Shown here piece by piece: positions 16,481 to 24,497 of a stretch of DNA of 37,303 nucleotides. Position numbers and translations under genes: made by a program. The notes beneath the pieces were generated by a model. The model did not search any database. It saw only the letters and a list, made by a program, of their open reading frames with translations, and had not been told where the DNA came from. Position 1 is the stretch's first letter; every line of letters begins with the position of its first letter. The stretch spans positions 1-37,303 of the forward strand of contig CAZTXS010000014.1 in assembly GCA_964617585.1 (NCBI GenBank), given 5' to 3'. The DNA comes from UMGS1601 sp964617585 (GTDB taxonomy: Bacteria; Bacillota; Clostridia; Oscillospirales; Ruminococcaceae).

Positions 16481-16582
16481 GCAACGTGACGTTGCATCCT
16501 GTCTGCCTATTATAAGTTTGTATGACGTACAAGTTCGATAAACGGCAAGCTTACACTATAATATTATAACTAAAACACAGTA

Positions 16583-16606
16583 TTCAATAAGGGCTTGCCC
16601 GTCATT
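16583..16606 (+). repeat. Interspersed repeat R1, copy 3 (5' fragment)
   Basis: The first 24 bp of R1 (TTCAATAAGGGCTTGCCCGT then CATT) are repeated exactly as in copy 1 and then stop. The fragment is joined to the rplL terminator region. The 328-bp gap 16481-16808 otherwise holds a small hairpin (16481-16495), the terminator and the gatC promoter. Confidence 0.7.
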
Positions 16607-16620
16607 ATAAAACACAAATT

Positions 16621-16652
16621 CCGACTGACCTTTTTGGTTAGTCGGTTTTTTT
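16621..16652 (+). terminator. Terminator of rplJ-rplL
   Basis: CCGACTGACC (16621-16630) pairs with GGTTAGTCGG with one G-U pair, followed by seven T residues. Confidence 0.92.
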
Positions 16653-16696
16653 GCAATAAAATGAAAATATCATATTGCAAAACGAAGCTTCAGCCC

Positions 16697-16725
16697 TTGC
16701 GTTTATAATTAAAATAGTGTATAAT
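16697..16725 (+). promoter_or_regulatory. Promoter of the gatCA-gatB/aspS operon
   Basis: A perfect TATAAT (16720-16725) preceded by TG, and a weak -35 TTGCGT (16697-16702) at a 17-bp spacing. A small TTGGG/CCCAA hairpin (16738-16755) lies in the leader. Confidence 0.55.
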
Positions 16726-16808
16726 AATGTTTTAGTATTGGGAAAGTATACCCAAAACAGGCAGGCCTAAAAATCATGCCAAAAGTCTATGAAAGGATAG
16801 TTTTGATT

Positions 16809-17087
16809 ATGGATCTTGAAATGGTAAAATATTTAGCGGAACTGGGAAAGCTCGACTTTACTGACGAAGAGCTTACAAAGGCTTCAAGCGATATGACCAG
16901 CATTATTGAGCTTATGGATAAGGTAAAGGAAATCGACATCACCTATGATGCGGTTGCAGATAATAAAAACATATATCTAAACGACCTCAGAGAGGATGAA
17001 AACGCTCCCTCAATGCCGACCGAAAAGGTTATCGCCAACGCAAAAAACAGGGATAACTGCTTTGTTGTGCCAAAGGTGGTAGAATAA
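16809..17087 (+). CDS. gatC: Asp-tRNA(Asn)/Glu-tRNA(Gln) amidotransferase subunit C
   Basis: The ATG at 16809 gives a 92-residue protein starting MDLEMVKYLAELGKLDFT, the expected size and N-terminus for GatC. A longer frame from 16776 adds 11 residues without homology and would take in the GAAAGGAT site. GatC wraps around the GatA-GatB interface and stabilises the amidotransferase. The conserved segment LREDENAPSMPTEKVIANA is present. First gene of gatC-gatA-gatB/aspS, 49 bp before gatA. Confidence 0.92.
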   Translation: MDLEMVKYLAELGKLDFTDEELTKASSDMTSIIELMDKVKEIDITYDAVADNKNIYLNDLREDENAPSMPTEKVIANAKNRDNCFVVPKVVE

Positions 17088-17136
17088 ATTTTATTTAACG
17101 CAAATAAATTTCGGCAGAAAGGAAGATATATTTTTT

Positions 17137-18594
17137 ATGGAACTAAAAAACAGCAGTATTAAAAGCATAAGAAAGGCTCTCGATGAAAAGGAAATTTCCG
17201 TTCGTGAGCTGACGGATGAATATTACAACCGTATCGAATCGGCTGACAAAAAGCTTGACTGCTTTATCACACTATCTAAGGAAGAAGCTTACAAAGCCTG
17301 TGAAAATTCACAGGACAAAATAAATAAAGGCGAAGCCGGTACGCTTACGGGAATACCCATGGCTATCAAGGACAATATCTGCACCGAGGGCGTTAAAACC
17401 ACCTGCGCTTCTAAAATGTTAGAGAGCTTTATCCCGCCTTATAACTCTACGGTTATGGATAAGCTTGAACGTGAAGGAATCGTAATGCTCGGCAAGGTTT
17501 CCATGGATGAATTCGCAATGGGCGGTTCGACTCAGACTGCGGCGGTTAAGAAAACTAAAAATCCGTACGACATTAACAGAGTACCGGGAGGTTCTTCAGG
17601 CGGCTCTGCTTCTGCCGTTTCAGCCGACCTTTGCACAGCGGCTCTCGGCTCGGATACGGGAGGCTCTATACGTCAGCCGTCCTCATTCTGCGGAGTAACA
17701 GGCATGAAGCCTACCTACGGACGTGTTTCAAGATACGGACTTGTAGCGTTCGCTTCTTCGCTCGACCAAATAGGTCCTGTCGCTAAAAATGCCGATGACT
17801 GCGGAACAATCTTAAACGCAATCTGCGGTTTTGATATTCACGACGGAACCTCCTCTAAAAAAGATGTTCCCGACTTTAACGCTAAAATCGGCAAGGATAT
17901 AAAGGGAATTAAAATCGCCCTGCCAAAAGAATTTTTCGCCCAGGGAATAGACAATGTTATTAAAACGGCAGTTTTAAAGGCTGCTGACGAGTACAAAGCT
18001 ATGGGAGCTGAAATAGTTGAATGCTCAATGCCTTCGCTTAAGTATGCTATTCCGGCTTATTATCTGATTTCCTCCGCTGAAGCCGCTTCAAATCTTTCAC
18101 GCTACGACGGAATAAAGTACGGTCACAGAACAGACAAGAAATGTGAATCCTATGACGAGCTTATAAAGGCTTCAAGACGCGAGGGCTTCGGCGACGAGGT
18201 AAAGAGAAGAATACTTCTTGGCAACTATGCGCTTTCAAGCGGATATTACGACGCTTATTACGGAAAGGCAATGGCTCTTCGCCAGCTTATCAGAAAAGAG
18301 TACGGTGACATTTTTGAAAAGTGCGACGTTATTTTGACTCCTACAACTCCTACGACGGCTTACCGCTGCGACGAAAATATCTCAGACCCTGTTAAAATGT
18401 ATCAGGCGGACATCTGCACTGTAACTGTAAATATCGCAGGACTTCCTGCCGTTTCGACTCCGTGCGGATATGACGAAAAAGGACTGCCTATAGGTATGTC
18501 TGTTATCGGCAGACCGTTCGACGAACAGACGGTTATCCAAACAGCGGACGCTTTTGAAAAGAACTTCACAAGAATTTTGCCGAATATAGATTAG
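17137..18594 (+). CDS. gatA: Asp-tRNA(Asn)/Glu-tRNA(Gln) amidotransferase subunit A
   Basis: The 485-residue amidase-signature enzyme hydrolyses glutamine and passes ammonia to GatB. The Ser-cisSer-Lys triad can be placed at Lys78 (MAIKDN), Ser153 (PGGSSGG) and Ser177 (DTGGSIRQPSS), matching the spacing in characterised GatA. Length is typical, and the C-terminus has the usual GLPIGMSVIGRPFDEQTV. GAAAGGAAG precedes the ATG. It lies 18 bp upstream of the gatB/aspS fusion, so translation is probably coupled and complex assembly stoichiometric. Confidence 0.97.
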   Translation: MELKNSSIKSIRKALDEKEISVRELTDEYYNRIESADKKLDCFITLSKEEAYKACENSQDKINKGEAGTLTGIPMAIKDNICTEGVKTTCASKMLESFIPPYNSTVMDKLEREGIVMLGKVSMDEFAMGGSTQTAAVKKTKNPYDINRVPGGSSGGSASAVSADLCTAALGSDTGGSIRQPSSFCGVTGMKPTYGRVSRYGLVAFASSLDQIGPVAKNADDCGTILNAICGFDIHDGTSSKKDVPDFNAKIGKDIKGIKIALPKEFFAQGIDNVIKTAVLKAADEYKAMGAEIVECSMPSLKYAIPAYYLISSAEAASNLSRYDGIKYGHRTDKKCESYDELIKASRREGFGDEVKRRILLGNYALSSGYYDAYYGKAMALRQLIRKEYGDIFEKCDVILTPTTPTTAYRCDENISDPVKMYQADICTVTVNIAGLPAVSTPCGYDEKGLPIGMSVIGRPFDEQTVIQTADAFEKNFTRILPNID

Positions 18595-18612
18595 AAACGG
18601 AGGATAAGACAA

Positions 18613-21501
18613 ATGGAAAATAAATATATTACAGTCATCGGTCTTGAAATTCACTCCGAACTGCTTACAAAATCAAAGGTTTTCTGTACCTGCAACGCTG
18701 AGTTCGGCGGAGAACAAAATACACGTTGCTGCCCTGTTTGCACAGGTATGCCGGGTACGCTTCCCGTAATAAATCAAACCGCTGTCGAATATGCTGTCAA
18801 GGCAGGCTTTGCTCTTGGCTGCAATATCAGCAAGTTTTCGGTGTTTGACAGAAAAAACTACTTCTACCCCGATCTGCCTAAAGCTTATCAGATTTCACAG
18901 CTTCAAAGACCTCTTTGCTTAGACGGTCTTGTTCCCATTGAAGTGAACGGCAAAATGAAGAATATAAGAATAAACAGAATACATCTTGAAGAGGACGCCG
19001 GAAAGCTTATTCATGACGACTTTAACGGTGTATCTCTCGCCGATTATAACAGATGCGGAATACCGCTTATCGAGATAGTTACCGAGCCTGATATTTCGTC
19101 GGCAGAGGAAGCGCAGGCTTTTGTATCGCAGATTGCGCTGCTTTTGAAATACGCAGGAGTCAGCGACTGTAAAATGGAACAGGGTTCTCTCAGATGCGAT
19201 GTAAATATCTCGCTTATGAGTCCGGGAGATACGGAGTTCGGTACGCGTGCGGAAATCAAAAACCTAAACTCCATCAAAGCAATAGGCAGAGCCATTAAGT
19301 ACGAGGAAAGACGTCAGGCTCTTTTGCTTGACGCAGGCAAGAGAGTTGTTCAGGAAACAAGAAGATACAACGACAACCGTGACGTCACAACTTCAATGAG
19401 AAGCAAGGAAAACGCTCACGACTACAGATATTTCCCAGAGCCTGATATTTTGCAGGTTAATTTCACTGATGAAATGCTTGATGAAATAAAAGCAAAGCTT
19501 CCGGAAATGCCCGATAAAAGAATAAAGAGATATGTTTCAGAATTCGGACTGAGCGAAACAGACGCTAAAATTCTTATTCAGTCCAAAGTTGTTTCGGACT
19601 TTTTTGACAATGCGGTAAAGGCATATAATAGTCCAAAAAGCATAGCTTCATTTATTCTCCGTGAATTTATGAGAAGACTAAACTTAGGCGAGATTGATTT
19701 GGATAATCTCAACTTTACGGCTGAAGATTTTGCGCAGCTTGTTAAGCTTTCGGACGAGGAAAAGGTTTCTTTAAGCAACGCTAACAAAACCTTCAGAGAG
19801 ATGGTTGAAACGGGAAAAACAAGCGAAGAAATCATCAAAGCCAACGGTTATCTAATCGAGCTTGACAGTTCAAAGGTCGAAGCAGGAATTGACGAGATTT
19901 TAAATGCAAATCCTGCTCAGGTTGCACAATATCGAAACGGCGAAACCAAGGTTTTCGGTTTCTTTATGGGAAAATGTACAAAGGCTCTTAAAGGGGTGGG
20001 AACTCCGAAAGTTATAAAAGAGATTCTTGAACAGAAGCTCAATTCAGATAAAGCTGAACAAAAGACTGAAAATTCAAATGAGGAATCAAAACAGGAAAAA
20101 ATCCAAAAGCTTGGTACTTCAAGGCTTTCAAAATTTGAAAATCCGAAAAAATTCACCCCCGAAAGGGAAACCGATAACGATAAGCTGCTTATCATAAGCG
20201 GAAATAACGTAATGAAAGAGTTCTGCGTGGAAACCGCACAGGAAAACCTCGGAAAGGAAGTTGAGTTCTCAGGCTGCGTTCATAAGGTAAAATCTATGGG
20301 AAGCATCTCGTTTGTAGTTATCAGAACGGCGAGGGACGTTATCCAGACGGTTTATAATAAAGAAAACTGCAAGGACAGCATAGACGGACTTCACGAGGGC
20401 TATTTCGTTCACGTAAAAGGAACGGCAAACGAAAACAAACGTGATATGAACGGCGTTGAAATAATTTTAAGCGAGATTAAGCTTATTTCAGTTCCTAAGG
20501 AGGAATATCCTCTTAAAATTTCACAAGGCAAGCTTAAATGCACCCTTGACGTGAATCTTGACAACAGAAGCGTTTCATTGAGAAACCATTATCAAAGAGC
20601 GATATTCAAGCTTCAGGAGGGTCTTGTGCAGGGTATGCATGAATTTATGAGAATGAACGACTTCACTGAAATTCACACGCCGAAAATCGTTGCGCAGGGG
20701 GCAGAGGGCGGAGCTAACATCTTTAAGATAGACTACTTCGGACATCCCGCTTTCTTAAATCAATCTCCGCAGTTTTATAAACAGGCGGCTGTCGCTTTCT
20801 ACAACAGGGTTTATGAGATAGCTCCTGTTTACAGAGCAGAAAAGCACGCAACCTCACGTCACATAAACGAATATATCGGTCTTGACTTCGAGATGGGCTA
20901 TATAGACAGTATGTATGACGTTATGAATATGGAAATAGCGATGCTTAAGCACATTTTCAAATATCTTGAGGAAAACTATCATAAAGAAATTAAGCTTCTC
21001 GGCGCCGACATACCTCACATCAAGGATATTCCGTCTATCAGATTTTCTGACGCTATAGAGCTTTTGAGAGGTAAAAGCGTTTCAACGAAATTTGATTTAG
21101 ATCCCGAGGACGAGGTAAATCTCTGTAAGTACGCCAAAGAGAAATATGACAGCGACTTTATATTTATAACTCACTTTCCAAGCTCAAAGCCTCCTTTCTA
21201 TGCTATGGACGACAAAGACGATCCAAAGGCGGCTTATAAGTTCGATTTGATTTTCAGAGGTCTTGAAATAACCTCGGGAGGTCAGAGAATTCACGACTAT
21301 GACGAACAGGTAGCCAAAATGAAGCGTCAGGGACTTGACCCTGCCGACTTTGAAAATTATCTGGAATCTCACAAATACGGACTTCCGCCACACGGAGGTC
21401 TGGGAATCGGCCTTGAAAGACTTCTTATGAAACTTCTTAACTACTCAAATATACGCGAAACTTCTATGTTTCCGAGAGATTTGAACAGGCTTCTTCCTTA
21501 A
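18613..21501 (+). CDS. Fusion protein: GatB amidotransferase subunit - archaeal-type aspartyl-tRNA synthetase
   Basis: One uninterrupted 962-codon frame. Residues 1-476 are a complete GatB: N-terminal cradle with a Cys25/Cys27/Cys40/Cys43 zinc knuckle, the HDYRYFPEPD motif, and the YqeY-like tRNA-binding tail ending near IKEILEQKL. Residues 477-533 are a charged Lys/Glu/Asn-rich linker. Residues 534-962 are a complete archaeal/eukaryotic-type AspRS (AspS2): OB-fold anticodon domain, class II motif 2 (YRAEKH, Arg741 and Glu743), GGQRIHDYDE, and motif 3 GLGIGLERLL (Arg936). GatB amidates Asp-tRNA(Asn) and Glu-tRNA(Gln); the AspRS half would supply Asp-tRNA(Asn). His557 sits where discriminating archaeal AspRS has Trp26 (GWVW vs GCVH), suggesting it also charges tRNA(Asn). 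GGAGGATAAG precedes the ATG. A Met codon sits at the AspRS boundary but lacks a clear ribosome binding site, so I expect a single polypeptide. Confidence 0.93.
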   Translation: MENKYITVIGLEIHSELLTKSKVFCTCNAEFGGEQNTRCCPVCTGMPGTLPVINQTAVEYAVKAGFALGCNISKFSVFDRKNYFYPDLPKAYQISQLQRPLCLDGLVPIEVNGKMKNIRINRIHLEEDAGKLIHDDFNGVSLADYNRCGIPLIEIVTEPDISSAEEAQAFVSQIALLLKYAGVSDCKMEQGSLRCDVNISLMSPGDTEFGTRAEIKNLNSIKAIGRAIKYEERRQALLLDAGKRVVQETRRYNDNRDVTTSMRSKENAHDYRYFPEPDILQVNFTDEMLDEIKAKLPEMPDKRIKRYVSEFGLSETDAKILIQSKVVSDFFDNAVKAYNSPKSIASFILREFMRRLNLGEIDLDNLNFTAEDFAQLVKLSDEEKVSLSNANKTFREMVETGKTSEEIIKANGYLIELDSSKVEAGIDEILNANPAQVAQYRNGETKVFGFFMGKCTKALKGVGTPKVIKEILEQKLNSDKAEQKTENSNEESKQEKIQKLGTSRLSKFENPKKFTPERETDNDKLLIISGNNVMKEFCVETAQENLGKEVEFSGCVHKVKSMGSISFVVIRTARDVIQTVYNKENCKDSIDGLHEGYFVHVKGTANENKRDMNGVEIILSEIKLISVPKEEYPLKISQGKLKCTLDVNLDNRSVSLRNHYQRAIFKLQEGLVQGMHEFMRMNDFTEIHTPKIVAQGAEGGANIFKIDYFGHPAFLNQSPQFYKQAAVAFYNRVYEIAPVYRAEKHATSRHINEYIGLDFEMGYIDSMYDVMNMEIAMLKHIFKYLEENYHKEIKLLGADIPHIKDIPSIRFSDAIELLRGKSVSTKFDLDPEDEVNLCKYAKEKYDSDFIFITHFPSSKPPFYAMDDKDDPKAAYKFDLIFRGLEITSGGQRIHDYDEQVAKMKRQGLDPADFENYLESHKYGLPPHGGLGIGLERLLMKLLNYSNIRETSMFPRDLNRLLP

Positions 21502-21510
21502 ATTAAACGC

Positions 21511-21539
21511 TATCACATTATTGTCACAATCTTGTGATA
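21511..21539. promoter_or_regulatory. Inverted repeat upstream of the SurA-like gene
   Basis: TATCACA (21511-21517) and TGTGATA (21533-21539) are perfect 7-bp arms with a 15-bp spacer, in the 77-bp gap. No T-run follows, so it is more like an operator or mRNA hairpin than a terminator. No recognisable promoter was found here. Confidence 0.3.
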
Positions 21540-21578
21540 CGCTTTAAGAAAATGATAATAAGAAACGGAGAAAGAACT

Positions 21579-22988
21579 ATGGACGAAAATAAAAAAAATG
21601 AAGATATTCAAAACGAAGATTTAAATTTTGAATATTCAGAAAACGAAAAAACGGCTGAAGATATATCAAATATCGAAACAACCGACAGTAAAGAAAACGA
21701 AGATATTGTTTTTGCACCAAGTCTTGAGGAAATCGATATTGAAGATGAAGAAAGATTAAAATATATCGAAGAAATTCCTGCCGGAAGAAAACCTCTTCCG
21801 CTGAAGATAATTATTCCGATAATCGTGGTTTTTGCAGCTCTCATTGTCACAATAGTTCTTCTTGTCGTTAATAAGATAAATAAAAATGATTCATCTTCCG
21901 AAACTGCATTGGCGTCATCGGAAACGGATATTCCTGAACCGTCCTTTAAAATCGACGGTAAAGAGGTTGACACCAAAGACCTTGTATTTCTGAAAATAAA
22001 CGGCGAGGAAGTCGGTTTTGACGAACTTAGGAACTGTTACTATCAGTTCTTATATAACTACGGTTCTTATTACGGAATATCAGAGGAAAACTTTGAAAAT
22101 GCATCCGACGATGAGCTGGTTACTATGTTCGACTCGTTTAAGGAAACTCTTGCAGAATACATTAAGGGCGGATATGTTCATTTAAGCTACGCTAAGGATA
22201 ACAATATCACCTATGATGAGGAGGACGCAAAAACGGCTGAAGAGAATATTCAGGCGATAAAAGACGAGCAGGGCGACGACTATGATTCTTATCTGAAACA
22301 GAATTATATGACCGAAGAGTATCTTGAAATCGCTATGAAAAACAACGTTATTGCCGACAAAGTAGAAAAGGCTCTTTCTATTGATGAGAGTGATATTTAC
22401 AAAACCGCTAAAAAAGAGCTTTATCAGATAAAACAGATATATATACCGTTCGGTTCGGAAGAAACAATCTCCGACGACGTTTTATCATCTAACGGAGTTG
22501 AGGATTACGACTCTCTTACAAAATCTGAACAGGCTTCGTTGATTCTTTCTAATTACAGCTCTTTGGACGAAACTCAGCAGAAAAAGGCAAAGAACGCTTC
22601 TAAGAAGGTTGCCAATAAGCTTTATAAACAGCTTAAATCGGGAGCTGACTTCGACAAGCTTGCTGAAAAGAACACTTATGACTCTCTTTATGAAAACTAT
22701 CCAAAAGGTATTTTAATCGGCGAGGATTATGAGTATGACGAGGACTTCCTTGCCGCAGCTCTTAAATTGGATGAAAACCAAATGAGTAAGGTCGTTGAGT
22801 CAAGCTCAGGCTATCACATTATTTTACGAGTGCCTTTGAATAAAAAATATATAAAAAAGAACGCCTCATACTTTACTGAAACCTATAACAGCGCCGCTAT
22901 TAATAAGGTTCTGTATGAGGTTTACGCCAATCTTAAGGTTGAACAGACCGATACCTATAAAAACTTTCAATACGGTGATTTAACCTAA
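21579..22988 (+). CDS. Membrane-anchored SurA/PrsA-like peptidyl-prolyl isomerase
   Basis: I choose the ATG at 21579 (MDENKK, 469 residues) after CGGAGAAAG. The 15 extra codons from 21534 lack a ribosome binding site. A very acidic cytoplasmic N-terminus (about 1-75) is followed by one transmembrane helix (about 77-98), then an extracytoplasmic Ser-rich linker, a SurA-N-like helical domain (about 130-260) and a parvulin-type rotamase domain (about 295-430), with QIKQIYIPF at its start and MSKVVESSSGYHIILRV near its end. Such proteins fold secreted proteins at the membrane-wall interface. Unlike PrsA there is no lipobox; a type II anchor is used. This would suit an organism exporting large glycanases (inference). 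A terminator follows. Confidence 0.82.
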   Translation: MDENKKNEDIQNEDLNFEYSENEKTAEDISNIETTDSKENEDIVFAPSLEEIDIEDEERLKYIEEIPAGRKPLPLKIIIPIIVVFAALIVTIVLLVVNKINKNDSSSETALASSETDIPEPSFKIDGKEVDTKDLVFLKINGEEVGFDELRNCYYQFLYNYGSYYGISEENFENASDDELVTMFDSFKETLAEYIKGGYVHLSYAKDNNITYDEEDAKTAEENIQAIKDEQGDDYDSYLKQNYMTEEYLEIAMKNNVIADKVEKALSIDESDIYKTAKKELYQIKQIYIPFGSEETISDDVLSSNGVEDYDSLTKSEQASLILSNYSSLDETQQKKAKNASKKVANKLYKQLKSGADFDKLAEKNTYDSLYENYPKGILIGEDYEYDEDFLAAALKLDENQMSKVVESSSGYHIILRVPLNKKYIKKNASYFTETYNSAAINKVLYEVYANLKVEQTDTYKNFQYGDLT

Positions 22989-23007
22989 AATCTTTTACAG
23001 CATTTTA

Positions 23008-23040
23008 AGCAGAAGCATAAAAATTGCTTCTGCTTTTTTT
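23008..23040 (+). terminator. Terminator after the SurA-like gene
   Basis: GCAGAAGC (23009-23016) and GCTTCTGC form a perfect 8-bp stem followed by seven T residues. Confidence 0.92.
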
Positions 23041-23060
23041 ATTGCCTTTTTTTAAAAAAT

Positions 23061-23119
23061 AAACATTTGTTCTTGACATATCAAAACAAATGTTCTATAA
23101 TATAAGAGAACTAATGTTC
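23061..23119 (+). promoter_or_regulatory. SOS promoter: consensus -35/-10 with three LexA-like boxes
   Basis: TTGACA (23073-23078), a 17-bp spacer and TATAAT (23096-23101). Three GAAC-N4-GTTC type sites surround it: AAAC-ATTT-GTTC (23061-23072), AAAC-AAAT-GTTC inside the spacer (23084-23095) and the exact GAAC-TAAT-GTTC (23108-23119). Start-to-start spacing is 23 and 24 bp, about two helical turns. LexA binding would block the promoter directly. Confidence 0.8.
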
Positions 23120-23158
23120 TTGATAATATTTATTCCGAAGAAAGGCATGATTATTAAA

Positions 23159-24448
23159 ATGGAAAGAGTAATACTTCATATAGACATGAACAACTGCTAT
23201 GCTTCTATAGAGTGCAAACTGAATCCCGAACTAAAGGACAAGTGCGTTGCCGTAGCGGGAAGCACGGAAGATCGTCACGGCATTATACTGGCTAAAAATG
23301 AAAAGGCAAAAAGCTTCGGAGTTATGACCGGAGAAGCTATATGGCAGGCAAAGAAAAAATGTCCGGAGCTTATTACGGTTCCGCCGAGGTATAACGAATA
23401 TATTAAACATTCAAAAGCGGCGAGGAGGATATATTCCGACTATACGGACAAAATAGAACCATTCGGAATAGACGAATGTTGGATTGATATAACAGGTCTT
23501 TGGCGAAGGGGAAAACAGGCGGACGGCAAAGAAATAGCCGATGAAATAAGGCGGCGCATAAAAGAAAGTCTTGGAATCACGGTATCCGTTGGGGTAAGCT
23601 TTAATAAAATTTTTGCAAAGCTCGGTTCTGATATGAAAAAGCCCGACGCTGTCACAGTTATAACGCCGGAAGGTAAAGACGGCTTTAAAGAAAAGGTTTT
23701 TCCGCTCGATGTGGGAGAGCTTCTGTACGTGGGAAAAGCAACGAAGAAAAAGCTAAACTCTAAGGGGATATTTACTATAGGAGAACTTGCTCAGACCTCC
23801 CCTGCGCTGCTTAAAAGCTGGCTGGGAAAATGGGGAGAGTACCTTTGGATATATGCAAACGGGCTTGACAGAACTCCTGTAGAATCGGACGGACACAGAC
23901 CTTTGGCTAAATCCGTAAGCAACGGAACGACCGCATACCGTGATCTTGAAAACGACAACGATGTAAAAATAACGGTATTCGCCTTGGCGGAAAATATAGC
24001 TTCAAGGCTTCGGGCAATTAATTCAAAGTGTGAAACTGTTTCAGTTTCAATAAAAAACAAAATGCTTTATACCTATTCAAGGCAGACAAAGCTTGCATTT
24101 CCTACCGACGACGCATATGTAATAGCCTCGGCTGCTCTTTCGTTGTATAAAAAGTCATACAACTGGGCGGCAGGAAACCCCATACGGGCAATTTCCGTCT
24201 GCGCCGCAGAGCTTGTCGACTCCGAGTCTGACTATCAGACGTCAATTTTTGAACAGTCGAACGAAAACAAAAAACACGAAGCTCTGAACAAAACGATTGA
24301 CGTTTTAAGAAACAAATACGGATACCAAACTATCAGACGCGCAATAACAATATGCGACAACAGAATTTCCGGCTTTAATTCAATAACACAGGAAAATAAA
24401 TCATGCAGGATTTCCGGCTTAGCTGATTCCTCAGTTTCGGCAAGATAA
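23159..24448 (+). CDS. dinB: Y-family DNA polymerase (DinB / Pol IV type)
   Basis: Starting at the ATG at 23159 the protein has 429 residues and begins MERVILHIDMNNCYASIE; an ATG at 23147 is a close alternative. A frame open from 23090 begins upstream of the transcription start and is rejected. Catalytic carboxylates are in HIDMN and EPFGIDECWID (usual YSIDEAFLD). GVSFNKIFAKLGSDMKKPD is the family's helix-hairpin region, followed by thumb and little-finger domains. QTSIF near residue 365 fits the beta-clamp binding motif. The enzyme performs translesion synthesis. The three LexA-like boxes in its promoter predict DNA-damage induction. Confidence 0.92.
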   Translation: MERVILHIDMNNCYASIECKLNPELKDKCVAVAGSTEDRHGIILAKNEKAKSFGVMTGEAIWQAKKKCPELITVPPRYNEYIKHSKAARRIYSDYTDKIEPFGIDECWIDITGLWRRGKQADGKEIADEIRRRIKESLGITVSVGVSFNKIFAKLGSDMKKPDAVTVITPEGKDGFKEKVFPLDVGELLYVGKATKKKLNSKGIFTIGELAQTSPALLKSWLGKWGEYLWIYANGLDRTPVESDGHRPLAKSVSNGTTAYRDLENDNDVKITVFALAENIASRLRAINSKCETVSVSIKNKMLYTYSRQTKLAFPTDDAYVIASAALSLYKKSYNWAAGNPIRAISVCAAELVDSESDYQTSIFEQSNENKKHEALNKTIDVLRNKYGYQTIRRAITICDNRISGFNSITQENKSCRISGLADSSVSAR

Positions 24449-24449
24449 A

Positions 24450-24483
24450 AAAGCTATCCCCGGCAATCGCTGAGGATAGCTTT
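24450..24483. terminator. Bidirectional terminator between dinB and ymdB-like gene
   Basis: AAAGCTATCC (24450-24459) pairs with GGATAGCTTT (24474-24483). T-rich flanks exist on both strands, best on the minus strand, serving two convergent genes. Confidence 0.88.
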
Positions 24484-24497
24484 CATTTTAAAATATC

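Noticed and set aside
16481..16495. GCAACG/CGTTGC hairpin as the rplL terminator
   Set aside because: No T-run follows; the strong terminator is at 16621-16652.
20041..20214. The gatB-aspS junction as a sequencing frameshift or missed stop
   Set aside because: The frame is uninterrupted, the linker has normal codon use and composition, both domains are complete, and no ribosome binding site precedes the Met codon at 20212. A true fusion is more likely, though only resequencing can settle it.
23090..23158. Longer N-terminus of the DinB-type protein
   Set aside because: The frame opens upstream of the -10 element's transcription start and lacks a ribosome binding site.
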